Shown here: positions 8,008 to 16,450 of the stretch, in pieces
Position numbering within the stretch: position 1 is the first letter of the stretch
How the letters are laid out: every line of letters begins with the position of its first letter
Source: CAXXOK01 sp963663285
GTDB lineage: Bacteria; Bacillota; Clostridia; Christensenellales; Aristaeellaceae
Length of the DNA stretch: 64,000 nucleotides
Reading direction: 5' to 3'
Assembly: GCA_963663285.2 (NCBI GenBank)
Contig: CAXXNI010000004.1
Coordinates: 1,178,001-1,242,000, forward strand
Notes under the pieces: model-generated
Told to the model about the DNA's origin: nothing
Seen by the model: only the letters and a program-made list of their open reading frames with translations
Databases searched by the model: none
Program-made: the position numbers and the translations under genes

Positions 8008-9336
8008 TTATTTACCATCCTTAATCTGTCTGCGCACATCGTCCAGCAGACTGGCGAGGCTGGGGGATTGCTTGATGGATTCTTCCACCTTATCGATGGA
8101 ACTCATGACGGTGGTATAGTGGCGGCCGCCAAAGGCATCGCCGATTTTTGTAAGGCTGAGCCCCAGCATTTCCCGTGTGAGATACATGGCAATCTGGCGC
8201 GGTACGGTAATCTCGTGGTTGCGGCGCGGGCTTTTTATATCATCCACCGTAATACCGTAATATGTCGCCACCGCGTCCTGAATGCCATCCGTGGTTACCC
8301 GGCGGGATTCGCTATGGTTAAACAGTTCGCGCAGCGCTTCGCGCGCCAGCTGCATATCAATCTGGCGTCGGGTGAGCGAGCTGTATGCGGTAAGCCGTGT
8401 CAGGGAGCCTTCCAGCTCACGTACGTTGGTATCTACTTTCTCCGCGATCAACGATAAAATATCGTCGCCGATGAGTAAGTGGTCATACTCTGCTTTTTTC
8501 CGCAAAATGGCAAGACGGGTTTCAAAATCAGGACGCTGAATATCCGCCAAAAGCCCGCCTTCAAAACGGCTGCATAAACGTTCTTCCAGCTTGTTGATTT
8601 CTTTGGGAGGACGGTCGGAGGTGACGACGATCTGCTTTCCGGCTTCACGTAAGTGGTTGAAGGTATGGAAAAACTCTTCTTCCGTACTGTGCTTGCCTGC
8701 AATAAACTGAATATCGTCCACCATCAACAAATCCACCGTGCGGAAACGGTCGCGGAATTGCTGGTTGGTATTATTCTGCATCGCCATAATGAGTTGATTG
8801 GTAAAATCCTCGCTGGTGATGTAGAGAATCTTCATTTCGGGGTACAGCTCATGGGCATAATGGCCAATAGCATGCATCAGGTGGGTTTTGCCCAGTCCCA
8901 CTCCGCCGTAAATAAAAAGAGGATTGTACGCCTTGGCGGGCACTTCGGCAACGGCAAGCGAAACAGCATGCGCAAAACGGTTGCCTGCGCCAACAACAAA
9001 GGTATCAAAGGTATATTTGGGGTTGAGCAGGCAGGGGTTTACGTCTGCCTGTTTAGCGGTCAGCTCGGTTTTTCGGGCTTGCAGCTCGTCGTGGTTTAAA
9101 ATCTCCACAGTCAGCGCACGGCCGGCAGCGGTAGTCACCGCGTTCTGGATCTTCGTTAAATAACGATCCACGCCAAAATCACGCATCAGCGCGTTGACGC
9201 ACTCGAGCAGAAAGCTGTTATCAATGACTGCATAAGGCTTCAAGGCGGACTTAATCCACGTTTCATATGAAACGCTGTTCATATCCTCCTTCAGTATTTT
9301 GCAGGCATTGCTCCAAATCTCTTCTGCGTTTAGCAA
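8008..9336 (-). CDS. dnaA: Chromosomal replication initiator protein DnaA
   Basis: AAA+ initiator that binds DnaA boxes and opens oriC. The 442-residue protein has an N-terminal domain (about 1-90), a Walker A at 144-151 (GGVGLGKT), a Walker B with D207-D208 (LLMVDDIQF), and a C-terminal helix-turn-helix with GGRHYTTVMSSIDKV. The reading frame opens with TTG at 9336, preceded by GGAAAGG; an ATG five bases upstream is out of frame and stops at once. The gene is alone: dnaN, recF and gyrB do not follow. It converges on recA, which is an unusual neighbour. Confidence 0.97.
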   Translation of the reverse strand: MLNAEEIWSNACKILKEDMNSVSYETWIKSALKPYAVIDNSFLLECVNALMRDFGVDRYLTKIQNAVTTAAGRALTVEILNHDELQARKTELTAKQADVNPCLLNPKYTFDTFVVGAGNRFAHAVSLAVAEVPAKAYNPLFIYGGVGLGKTHLMHAIGHYAHELYPEMKILYITSEDFTNQLIMAMQNNTNQQFRDRFRTVDLLMVDDIQFIAGKHSTEEEFFHTFNHLREAGKQIVVTSDRPPKEINKLEERLCSRFEGGLLADIQRPDFETRLAILRKKAEYDHLLIGDDILSLIAEKVDTNVRELEGSLTRLTAYSSLTRRQIDMQLAREALRELFNHSESRRVTTDGIQDAVATYYGITVDDIKSPRRNHEITVPRQIAMYLTREMLGLSLTKIGDAFGGRHYTTVMSSIDKVEESIKQSPSLASLLDDVRRQIKDGK

Positions 9337-9364
9337 ATCATGTCAACCTTTCCGTTAAGTGAAT

Positions 9365-9370
9365 ATTATA
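9365..9370 (-). promoter_or_regulatory. Probable dnaA -10 element
   Basis: TATAAT on the minus strand, directly preceded by TTG, about 29 bases before the TTG start codon. No good -35 at 16-18 bases. A weak DnaA-box-like sequence (TTATACAAT, 9367-9375) overlaps it, which would permit autoregulation. Confidence 0.45.
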
Positions 9371-9861
9371 CAATCACAGAGCGACTGGCGACGCAAAGAA
9401 AAAAACGAAAAGTGTCTGTCGCATGTGTGGGGAACCCTGCCATTTATAATTGTTGGGTGATTTCTAAGACGGTCTTTATCATATCAGAATCGAACCCGTT
9501 TGACAAGCGTGCGGCTAGGGGCTTGAAATGAATAGGAAACCAGTAAAATGACCGGTTACCTACTAGCGGTAGTAGTACTTGTAAGCGAGTACGCTAGAAA
9601 TCGGTGAGGGGGAGAAAAGTTATGCACAAAAAGGAAATAATTTCCTATATAATGAATATTTATACATATGATGTGAATATAACTTTTTTATGAATTTGGA
9701 AAACCAGTGATTACATGGCTTTACAGATTTTTCACATTGGAATGTAATGAAATTGTGAAGCAATACAAGGGAAATGTAACGGATTTGTAGAATGGTAGAC
9801 TAATAGAAAGCGCCATACGGCCGGATGAACAGCCGACAAGCGAAGGGTAGGGGGACGAACT
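9371..9861. other. Non-coding region behind dnaA with DnaA-box-like sequences (candidate oriC)
   Basis: About 490 bases without a convincing gene. DnaA-box-like 9-mers (consensus TTATNCACA) occur at 9620-9628 (TTATGCACA, full match), 9660-9668 (TTATACATA, one mismatch), 9672-9680 (TGTGAATAT, reverse orientation, one mismatch) and 9728-9736 (TTTTTCACA, one mismatch). They flank a clearly AT-rich tract at about 9627-9710, which also has the palindrome GGAAATAATTTCC. Small hairpins occur at 9560-9595. Against an active origin: the ribosomal-operon side is transcribed toward this region, opposite to the usual leading-strand bias, and the boxes are few. Confidence 0.4.
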
Positions 9862-10380
9862 GTGGCCATACCGGTGGACGCCAGGGATGTGGAACGGGTG
9901 CTTCAGCCATGGCTTGGTTCCATGCTCCTTACCGCAACGCCCATCGTCGGGCAAGTGACGGGTGTGTTAAAAGAATTTGCACCATACCGGCAAACGTTAT
10001 ATAACCTGAGAGATCAGGTGGAGCACGATATATTGGTCGGCATCAGCAAGGTTACCCGCGGCAGTATGTGTGTTGTACTGGACGATTATTCATCCAGACG
10101 TTTGTTTTTAAAAGACATTACATATATGACGGATGATGTGATGGGGCTGGTGTTTGACAGCCTTACGCCCTTTTCCGCAAATTTTACCCGGCTGAACGAC
10201 TATGCGCTGCATGAGGAGAGCCTTTCGGTGCTACGCGTACTATACCAGAAATACGAGAAGTTTTTTACGGTGGAGGAATATGCGTTTCTCATCGCAATGA
10301 TTAAAAAGATCTATCCGCAGCAGCGCTATATTGAATGGCTCAAGGAGCCGGGGATACCGCCTACGATGCATAAATGGTAA
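9862..10380 (+). CDS. Hypothetical protein, 172 residues
   Basis: I do not recognise this protein. It begins with GTG at 9862 preceded by a good ribosome-binding site (GGGGGA). No signal peptide is evident; the segment LGSMLLTATPIVGQVTGVL (about 18-36) is moderately hydrophobic. The C-terminal half is rich in aromatic and charged residues and looks helical (YQKYEKFFTVEEYAFLIAMI). It reads as a cytoplasmic or peripherally membrane-associated protein. It stands alone between the dnaA-side non-coding region and recD2. Codon use looks like its neighbours. Confidence 0.7.
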   Translation: MAIPVDARDVERVLQPWLGSMLLTATPIVGQVTGVLKEFAPYRQTLYNLRDQVEHDILVGISKVTRGSMCVVLDDYSSRRLFLKDITYMTDDVMGLVFDSLTPFSANFTRLNDYALHEESLSVLRVLYQKYEKFFTVEEYAFLIAMIKKIYPQQRYIEWLKEPGIPPTMHKW

Positions 10381-10520
10381 GGATAGCCGTATATTCATGG
10401 GCAGCGAAAAAATATTTTTTTCCGCTAAAAGGGAATAAAAATAGTAATATTTTCGCTGGTATATGTACGTCCGCAGATGATGATAACGCCGCCAGAAAGA
10501 TAGGCGAACCTGATAACCAA

Positions 10521-10563
10521 ACCCCCGGAATCGAAGCCCGTTTAGCTTCGCATTCGGGGGTTT
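10521..10563 (+). terminator. Terminator-like hairpin before recD2
   Basis: ACCCCCGGAATCGAAGC pairs with GCTTCGCATTCGGGGGT across a small loop with single-base bulges on each arm. It is followed only by a short T run, and probably ends transcription of the 172-residue gene. Confidence 0.65.
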
Positions 10564-10629
10564 CGCTGTCCGCCGTTGTACGGCAGGCGGGAAACGTGCT
10601 ATAATCCATAAGAAACGGAGGAGAGCAAC

Positions 10630-12855
10630 ATGGAAAAGCTGACGGCTACCGTATTGGAAACCGTGTTCCGCAACGAGGATAACGGTTATTCGGTGCTGCA
10701 TGTTGCGGTGGGACGCAGTCAGCAAACCGTAGTTGGCTCCATGCCGGAACTATCCTCCGGCGAAAACGTGACGTTTCAGGGGGATTGGACGGAGCATTCC
10801 GTATATGGGAAGCAGTTTGCCGCGAAAACTTGTGAGATTACACCGCCGGATTCCCTATCTTCAGTAGAAAAATATCTGGGGTCAGGGCTTATCCGCGGCA
10901 TCGGCCCGGCAACGGCAAAACTGATTGTGAAGCATTTCGGGATGGATGCGATCAGCATTTTGGATGAACACCCGGAACGGTTGACCGAAGTAACCGGTAT
11001 CGGCCCGAAGAAAGCGGCGATGATACTGGAAAGTTATACCGAGCAGATGAGCATGCGGCGCGTAATGCTCTTTTTGCAAAACTATGGGCTAAGCCCAAAC
11101 CTGTCGACAAAAATTGCGAAATATTATGGCGAAGCAGCCATTGACCTGATAAAGCAAAATCCCTACCGGCTGGTGACCGATATTGAAGGTGTGGGTTTTC
11201 TGACGGCAGACCGGATTGCGCTGAGCATGGGGCTGGACCCGCACAGCGAGTTCCGGGTGCGTTCGGCGCTGTATTACCTGCTTACGGATGCGGCGATGAG
11301 CGGCGGGCATACCTACTTGCCAAAACCGCTTCTGGCGCAGCGTGCCGTGCAAATGCTGCGGGTAGAGGAGAGCTTGGTGGAAAACCAACTCACGCAGGCG
11401 TTGCTGACCAAGATGCTTATGGGCTTTCGCCTGCCGGATCAGGAGGAGGATTGTCTTTGCCTGCCTTTTTATTTTCAGGCGGAAAGCGAAATAGCCACAC
11501 GCCTGCATTACCTGATGGAGTCGCGGCCCTATAAAAAGGTGACTGGCCTTTCCCAGCGGCTGGCTGCGCTGGAGACGGAGCTGAATATACGCCTTAGCCC
11601 TATGCAGCGGCAAGCGGTGCAGAGTGCCGTGCAGGAAGGGGTGCTGATTATCACCGGCGGCCCCGGCACAGGCAAAACCACCATCATCCGCTGTATTCTG
11701 CGGCTGTTGGGTGATGAGAACGATATTCTGCTTTGCGCGCCGACGGGGCGCGCTGCCAAGCGGATGACCGAGGCAACCGGCGTGGAGGCGAAAACCATCC
11801 ACCGTATGCTGGAATACGGCGGCGAGGAGAATGTTTTCGTACGGGACGAGAATTATCCACTGGAAACGGATTGCCTGATCGTGGATGAAATGAGCATGGT
11901 GGATGTATCACTGATGCGCGGGCTGCTCAGGGCAGTGCTGCCCGGTACCCGGTTGATACTGGTCGGCGACGCCGATCAGCTGCCCAGCGTAGGAGCGGGT
12001 AATGTGCTGCGCGATTTGCTGCAAAGCGATGTGATCCCCAGTGTGCGCCTGACCGATATTTTCCGGCAGGATGAAAGCAGCATGATCGTGGTGAATGCCC
12101 ACCGCATCAACGAGGGAGAGTTGCCTACCCTCAATGCCAAAGGCGCGGACTTCTTTTTTGAACGCAGAGTGTCCCAGAGCGAGGCGGCGGAGACGATTTG
12201 TGCTTTATTGAAAAACCGTCTGCCGAAATACCTGGGTTTCCCCAAAAAAAGCTGGCAGCAGGAGGCAATCCGCGCGATACAGGTGCTTAGCCCAACCAAG
12301 AAGGGCGATTGTGGCAGCTTGAACCTGAACCGGCTTTTACAATCGGCGCTGAACCCGGAAAAGCAGGGGGTGGACTCGCTGCTGCACGGAGAAACGGAGT
12401 TCCGCGTCGGCGATAAGGTAATTCAGACGAAAAATGACTACCAGCTGGCGTTTTTACGGCAAACTACAACCGGCGTGGAAGAAGGCGCAGGGGTGTTCAA
12501 CGGAGACGTTGGGTACATAGAGGCGGTAGACCCTGCTGAACATCTGCTTACGGTTTGCTTTGATGAGGAGCGCCATGTGACCTATCAAAAACAACAGCTG
12601 GATGCGCTGGAACTGGCGTATTGCCTGACGGTGCATAAAAGCCAGGGTTGCGAGTTTCCCGTGGTCGTGATGCCTGTGGTGGGCGGACCGCCGATGCTGA
12701 TGGCGCGTAATTTACTGTATACCGCGCTGACCCGTGCGCGGCAGCTGGTGGTGCTGGTAGGGCGCGAAGAAGTGATTGGACAGATGGTAGCGAACAACCA
12801 TGTAGTCAAGCGGTATACGACCCTGCGGGCGCGCCTTGAGGCAATGATCGTATGA
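10630..12855 (+). CDS. recD2: ATP-dependent RecD2-type DNA helicase
   Basis: Superfamily 1B 5'-to-3' helicase of the RecD2 type that works without RecBC. The 741-residue protein has an N-terminal OB-like region, tandem helix-hairpin-helix segments (about 85-190, e.g. GIGPATAKLIVKHFG and GIGPKKAAMIL), Walker A near residues 342-350 (GGPGTGKTT), DEMSMVD (motif II), GDADQLPSVGAGNVL (motif III) and a C-terminal motif VI region (LLYTALTRARQLVVLVG). GGAGGAGAG precedes the ATG. It overlaps the comF homologue by ATGA. Confidence 0.94.
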   Translation: MEKLTATVLETVFRNEDNGYSVLHVAVGRSQQTVVGSMPELSSGENVTFQGDWTEHSVYGKQFAAKTCEITPPDSLSSVEKYLGSGLIRGIGPATAKLIVKHFGMDAISILDEHPERLTEVTGIGPKKAAMILESYTEQMSMRRVMLFLQNYGLSPNLSTKIAKYYGEAAIDLIKQNPYRLVTDIEGVGFLTADRIALSMGLDPHSEFRVRSALYYLLTDAAMSGGHTYLPKPLLAQRAVQMLRVEESLVENQLTQALLTKMLMGFRLPDQEEDCLCLPFYFQAESEIATRLHYLMESRPYKKVTGLSQRLAALETELNIRLSPMQRQAVQSAVQEGVLIITGGPGTGKTTIIRCILRLLGDENDILLCAPTGRAAKRMTEATGVEAKTIHRMLEYGGEENVFVRDENYPLETDCLIVDEMSMVDVSLMRGLLRAVLPGTRLILVGDADQLPSVGAGNVLRDLLQSDVIPSVRLTDIFRQDESSMIVVNAHRINEGELPTLNAKGADFFFERRVSQSEAAETICALLKNRLPKYLGFPKKSWQQEAIRAIQVLSPTKKGDCGSLNLNRLLQSALNPEKQGVDSLLHGETEFRVGDKVIQTKNDYQLAFLRQTTTGVEEGAGVFNGDVGYIEAVDPAEHLLTVCFDEERHVTYQKQQLDALELAYCLTVHKSQGCEFPVVVMPVVGGPPMLMARNLLYTALTRARQLVVLVGREEVIGQMVANNHVVKRYTTLRARLEAMIV

Positions 12856-13529
12856 GGGAACCGTTTTACAAATTGCTCACCTTGCTGTTTCCGCAGCGTA
12901 TGGTATGCCATGGCTGTGGCCTGCCGCTGCATAAACGCGAAGGCTTGCTTTGCAGCAGCTGTGCTAAGGCATTGAGTGAGTATGCTTTCCCGGTAGAAGG
13001 TGCGCCTGCACTGCCGGGTGTATATGTAGGGTTTGCCGCTTCCGCCTATGCTTATCAGGGTACGGCAGCATGGCTGATTAAAGCGCTTAAATTTCAGGCG
13101 GATTACACCGCGGCAGAACCGCTGGCCGAAGGGATGGCGGTACTTTACGCGGCGCTTCCGCAGCTGCGGCAGGCGCAGGTATGTACAGCTGTGCCAGTGC
13201 ACCCGAAACGGCTGCGCAGGCGCGGGTATAATCAGGCGGAGGTGCTGGCAAAGACGTTTGCACAGCTGACGGGCGTTACAGTACAAACCCATGTGCTGAT
13301 GCGCAGGCATCATCGCCATTCGCAGGTGGGACAGGGGCGGGAAGAGCGCTTGCGGAACATCAACAACGCGTTCGTGGTAGTACCGGACGCCGCCGCGCAA
13401 ATTGTCGGGAAAACAATTTTACTGATCGACGATGTTTACACCACCGGAGCCACGTCGGAAGAATGCGCCAAAGTATTGGTAAAGGCCGGCGCCAACAGCG
13501 TAACAGTCCTCACGGCTTGCCGGGCATAG
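12852..13529 (+). CDS. ComF family phosphoribosyltransferase-like protein
   Basis: ComF-type protein; in Bacillus and Helicobacter ComF takes part in uptake of single-stranded DNA during transformation. The 225-residue product has an N-terminal zinc ribbon (C19, C22, C34, C37) and a type I phosphoribosyltransferase domain ending in the PRPP motif LLIDDVYTTGAT. The four-base overlap with recD2 suggests a DNA-processing unit. Whether this organism is competent cannot be judged: no comEA/comEC or pilus genes are in the window. Confidence 0.92.
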   Translation: MREPFYKLLTLLFPQRMVCHGCGLPLHKREGLLCSSCAKALSEYAFPVEGAPALPGVYVGFAASAYAYQGTAAWLIKALKFQADYTAAEPLAEGMAVLYAALPQLRQAQVCTAVPVHPKRLRRRGYNQAEVLAKTFAQLTGVTVQTHVLMRRHHRHSQVGQGREERLRNINNAFVVVPDAAAQIVGKTILLIDDVYTTGATSEECAKVLVKAGANSVTVLTACRA

Positions 13530-13759
13530 GCAAATCAGACGGTATGAAACGTACGAAAAACGTAAAAACGGGCCGGGTTTCGGCTTTTTAAAACGAAAAG
13601 TAGTATAATATGACCAAATATATACCTAAATATACATATGTTTTCGACGAAAAGTGGGTTTTCCGTTGAAATGCAAACGTTTGTATAGATAGAAAAAAAC
13701 GGTGAAAACCCTTATTGTATAAGGTTTTTGATTATTTCTGGATTTTTCGCGTAACGTTC

Positions 13760-13788
13760 TTGCATTTCAGATGATGCTACTGTATAAT
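13760..13788 (+). promoter_or_regulatory. Promoter of the HPr-like gene
   Basis: TTGCAT at 13760-13765, a 17-base spacer, and TATAAT at 13783-13788. The preceding intergenic stretch (13530-13759) holds a small GCCG/CGGC hairpin followed by T5 at 13572-13589 and an AACCTTAT-type inverted repeat near 13706-13730; both could end the comF transcript. Confidence 0.75.
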
Positions 13789-13825
13789 AGGTTCGTAGCC
13801 TGATAAGGAAAGGAGGCTTTATGCA

Positions 13826-14053
13826 ATGAAGTCTGTTAACATCAAGCTGAGCCTGGCGGAGAACGTCAAGTCCTTTGTGAACATCGTCAATCGCTATCCT
13901 TACGATGTAGATCTTCGCGCTGGACGCCACGTGGTAGATGCGAAGTCGATTCTGGGTATCTTCAGCCTCGATCTGAGCAAACCCATTACGATGGAGATTT
14001 ACTCCGATTCCTGCGACGATCTCCTCGGCGATATTAAGCCGTTCATGGCTTAA
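13826..14053 (+). CDS. HPr-like protein lacking the phospho-histidine (Crh-like)
   Basis: The 75-residue protein aligns with the phosphocarrier HPr through its second half: VDAKSILGIFSLDL (38-51) matches the HPr regulatory-site region, with S41 at the position of HPr Ser46. The position of catalytic His15 is L10, and the neighbouring HARPA motif is lost (LAENVKS). It therefore cannot carry PTS phosphate in the usual way but could be phosphorylated by HPr kinase, as known for Bacillus Crh, a catabolite-repression cofactor. It has its own promoter and terminator. Its partner (CcpA or something else) cannot be read here. Confidence 0.85.
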   Translation: MKSVNIKLSLAENVKSFVNIVNRYPYDVDLRAGRHVVDAKSILGIFSLDLSKPITMEIYSDSCDDLLGDIKPFMA

Positions 14054-14192
14054 TGACGCGCCACCCTCTTCAGAAGGTTTAATCCATGCGTGTAATGCGC
14101 TGATCGAAACCATGATGCAGCGGTGGACAAACCGGCACCGCGATTACGCGGGCCATTCTGATTCACAATTCCGGCCCCTAGCGGGTCATGTG

Positions 14193-14224
14193 CGGGGCAA
14201 AGCAATGCTTTGCCCCGTTGTTTT
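14193..14224 (+). terminator. Terminator after the HPr-like gene
   Basis: Perfect 11-bp stem, 14193-14203 with 14207-14217 (CGGGGCAAAGC / GCTTTGCCCCG), a 3-base loop and TTGTTTT. Confidence 0.93.
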
Positions 14225-14238
14225 ATGCAGGAGGCGCT

Positions 14239-15024
14239 ATGCCGATTCAATCTCCCCCACGCAAGGTATCGGAAACGGAAAATATGCTCAGGCTCCTGCT
14301 GTGCGTCGATGTGCTGGGCACGGTGTCCGCTTCGCAGTTGTGGACCTTTGTCGCCGAGCAGGAAGTAATGGATTATGTATCCATGCGGCTTTGCCTGCAT
14401 AAGTTGATTACCGCAGGTGAGCTGGAGACAGGCGCAGGCGCGCTGAAGGAACAATTGTTTATCACGCAGCGCGGGCGCGAAGCGCTGACGCTGTTTGGCT
14501 CCCGCTTGCCAAACGATGTGACGATGCGGGTTCATATTGCTGCACCGGAATTTCGTGCGCGGATCATGACGAGCCAGCAAGTGCGCGCCGCTTATGAAAC
14601 GGCAAGCCCCGGAGATTATCGCCTGAATCTGGCGGTGCAGGAAGGGGAGCTGCCGACCATACGGCTGCATATGGAAACAGCCAGCCGGTCACTGGCGACC
14701 AAAGCGATTCACCGTTTTGGGCAGAATGCTGCCGCCATAACGACATACCTTTATAATTTAGCTGCTCAGGCACAGCAAGCGCAGGCAGATACCGCAGAGC
14801 AGGTTTTGCCCGCTGATGCGGTTGTGGAGCATAGCGCATCCGAATACATGGCAATGCTTGTTTTACCCGGCAAGAAAGCAAGTCTTACGGTAGAATTGCT
14901 GCTGCCGACCCGCAATGTAGCGGAAAGCTTTATTCGGTATCTGCTGTCGGCAGAGCGGGGTGAAGCGATGGCGAAGAAATTAGTGGATATGATCTGCAGC
15001 GGAAAAAGGATCGGCCGGAAATAA
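14239..15024 (+). CDS. DUF4364-like winged-helix protein
   Basis: The 261-residue protein resembles DUF4364, a family of putative winged-helix regulators restricted largely to Clostridia. The N-terminal region (about 10-100) has the expected helical pattern: LRLLLCVDVLGTVSASQLW, then a DYVSMRLCLHKLITAGEL recognition-helix-like segment and a wing ending FITQRGREAL. The C-terminal portion (about 100-261) is variable and not recognised. The ATG at 14239 follows GGAGGCGCT; an in-frame ATG at 14188 would lie in the preceding terminator. It is flanked by terminators, so it is monocistronic. Confidence 0.7.
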   Translation: MPIQSPPRKVSETENMLRLLLCVDVLGTVSASQLWTFVAEQEVMDYVSMRLCLHKLITAGELETGAGALKEQLFITQRGREALTLFGSRLPNDVTMRVHIAAPEFRARIMTSQQVRAAYETASPGDYRLNLAVQEGELPTIRLHMETASRSLATKAIHRFGQNAAAITTYLYNLAAQAQQAQADTAEQVLPADAVVEHSASEYMAMLVLPGKKASLTVELLLPTRNVAESFIRYLLSAERGEAMAKKLVDMICSGKRIGRK

Positions 15025-15057
15025 CCAAGCAGCGGCTAACCATATACCACTCTATTC

Positions 15058-15092
15058 AGGACTGCTTTCCCTTTGTAAGCAGTCCTGTTTTA
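15058..15092 (+). terminator. Terminator after the DUF4364-like gene
   Basis: Perfect 10-bp stem, 15058-15067 with 15077-15086 (AGGACTGCTT / AAGCAGTCCT), followed by GTTTT. Confidence 0.88.
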
Positions 15093-15227
15093 ATTCGGCA
15101 GTGTGTTTGGAAAGCTGCGCCGCTGCAAACGTGCTTTTGGCAGGTGGTGAAATCTGCCCAATAGAATCCGGCGCTTGTGTCAATGTGATGGCATGCAGAT
15201 ATAGCATTTTTAGCCGAATCTGCCGCC

Positions 15228-15256
15228 TTTACATCCTGCCATCCCTGTGTTATGCT
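15228..15256 (+). promoter_or_regulatory. Promoter of tdk
   Basis: TTTACA at 15228-15233, a 17-base spacer, and TATGCT at 15251-15256; start codon 32 bases downstream. The rest of 15093-15227 shows nothing else I can support. Confidence 0.6.
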
Positions 15257-15287
15257 GTGCTTACAGATTCCTGCGGGAGGGTGAAAC

Positions 15288-15890
15288 GTGGCAAAACTGT
15301 ATTTTCGCTATGGGGCTATGGGCTCCAGCAAAACAGCCAACGCAATTATGGTGCGGCATAACTATTTGGAGCGCAACCAGAAAGTGCTGATGCTCAAGCC
15401 GCGGCTGGATAAACGGGATGGCTCTAATCTGGTCGCCTCGCGCTGCGGTTTGCAATGCGAGTGCAACTATGTGGAAGAATTGGAGCAGATGGATGTAACG
15501 GCGTATGACTGCATCATCGTGGATGAGGCGCAGTTTATGACCAAAACACAAGTGGAGTATATGGTTCACGTTGTGGACGATTTGCATATTCCAGTTATCG
15601 CCTATGGTTTGCGCGCAGATTTTCGTGGAAACTTTTTTGAGGGCAGTCAGTGGCTGATGGCCTGGGCGGATACGATCGAAGAGGTGAAAACCATCTGCTG
15701 GTGCGGGAAAAAAGCAACTTGCAACGCACGTATCGTAGATGGGAAGGTTGCCAAAACAGGCGAGCAGATTGTGCTGGGAGGCAGCGAAAGCTACACAAGC
15801 CTGTGCCGCAAGCACTGGATGGATGGTAATTTAGGCTCATCCGAAACTCAAGATATAGCCTGTGAAAAAGGCGAAGAAGTTCCAACCTGA
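15288..15890 (+). CDS. tdk: Thymidine kinase, type II
   Basis: Phosphorylates thymidine to dTMP in the salvage pathway. The 200-residue protein has the P-loop at 9-16 (GAMGSSKT), the DEAQF motif typical of type II enzymes, the AYGLRADFRG lasso region, and zinc-ribbon cysteines (CWCGKKATC and a later C). GGAGGGTGAAAC precedes the start codon. Together with deoC and the nucleoside-type importer in this window it points to active deoxynucleoside salvage. Confidence 0.95.
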   Translation: MAKLYFRYGAMGSSKTANAIMVRHNYLERNQKVLMLKPRLDKRDGSNLVASRCGLQCECNYVEELEQMDVTAYDCIIVDEAQFMTKTQVEYMVHVVDDLHIPVIAYGLRADFRGNFFEGSQWLMAWADTIEEVKTICWCGKKATCNARIVDGKVAKTGEQIVLGGSESYTSLCRKHWMDGNLGSSETQDIACEKGEEVPT

Positions 15891-15917
15891 TAGCTGTGTA
15901 AACAAAATAAAAAGAAA

Positions 15918-15947
15918 CGGGGCATTCCAAATGTTTGGAATGCCCCG
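15918..15947. terminator. Shared terminator between tdk and the redox-protein operon
   Basis: A 13-14-bp stem, CGGGGCATTCCAAA / TTTGGAATGCCCCG. The T-rich tail (TTTCTTTTTATTTTG) is on the minus-strand side, so it chiefly serves the leftward operon. Confidence 0.82.
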
Positions 15948-15980
15948 TTATGCTCGATATTGGCTGTATGGGAGGCTTTA

Positions 15981-16442
15981 TTACTCTTGCATCTGCTCCA
16001 ACTCATCCTGCACAAACTTTGCGCAGGCCTCCACATAAGCGGTACAGGGACGACGCTGGGTGTAGTACTCCGCAGTGCGAACCGCTGGTTTCGCTGTAGG
16101 GGTGATGCCGTGCGATAACAGCAAGTCACGGCAGATGATGGTTTTAAACTGCGAGCGGAAAATATCCGCCTTTTGCTGTATCAACGCATAGTGCTTTTCC
16201 TTAGCCTCCTGGTCGCCGGGCAGGTAGCCTTTGAGTGCGCCCAGTGCCATAGTCATGGCTAAAAAAGCGCCGCATACTTCGCGTAATCCGCCTACGCCGC
16301 CGCCGAAAGAACCGCTCAGCTTTTGCGCGGCTTCCTCCGTCATGCCCATTTCTTCATGAAAGGCGGTAAACACAGATTGAGCGCAGCTGGAACCACTGTT
16401 AAAATAATCGCTGGCACGTTCAACATAGGTTCTTTTGTCCAT
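15981..16442 (-). CDS. C_GCAxxG_C_C family probable redox protein
   Basis: A 153-residue cysteine-containing protein of the C_GCAxxG_C_C type. SSCAQSVF at about residues 18-25 gives the conserved early cysteine; GSFGGGVGGLREVCGA holds the glycine-rich motif and second cysteine; further cysteines follow (IICRDLL, RPCTAYVEACAKFV). The family is thought to be redox active, but the substrate is unknown. It starts eight bases after the Mrp ATPase stop, as last gene of a leftward operon (kinase, DUF3842, Mrp, this). Confidence 0.82.
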   Translation of the reverse strand: MDKRTYVERASDYFNSGSSCAQSVFTAFHEEMGMTEEAAQKLSGSFGGGVGGLREVCGAFLAMTMALGALKGYLPGDQEAKEKHYALIQQKADIFRSQFKTIICRDLLLSHGITPTAKPAVRTAEYYTQRRPCTAYVEACAKFVQDELEQMQE

Positions 16443-16450
16443 GCTGATCC

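Noticed and set aside
7812..8024. A 70-codon frame between recA and dnaA
   Set aside because: It runs through the dnaA terminator and has no domain or conserved look; treated as non-coding.
6561..8039. A 492-codon open frame on the minus strand
   Set aside because: Antisense to recA and running through both terminators between recA and dnaA; no recognisable protein.
9485..9500. GGGTTCGATTC on the minus strand, resembling a tRNA T-loop
   Set aside because: The flanking 5-bp T-stem does not pair and no acceptor, D or anticodon arm can be built around it.
14188..14238. Longer start of the DUF4364-like protein
   Set aside because: It would begin within a perfect terminator hairpin, and a strong ribosome-binding site precedes the ATG at 14239.
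15101..15361. An 86-codon frame upstream of tdk
   Set aside because: It overlaps the tdk promoter and start in another frame, has no ribosome-binding site, and is Cys-rich by chance.
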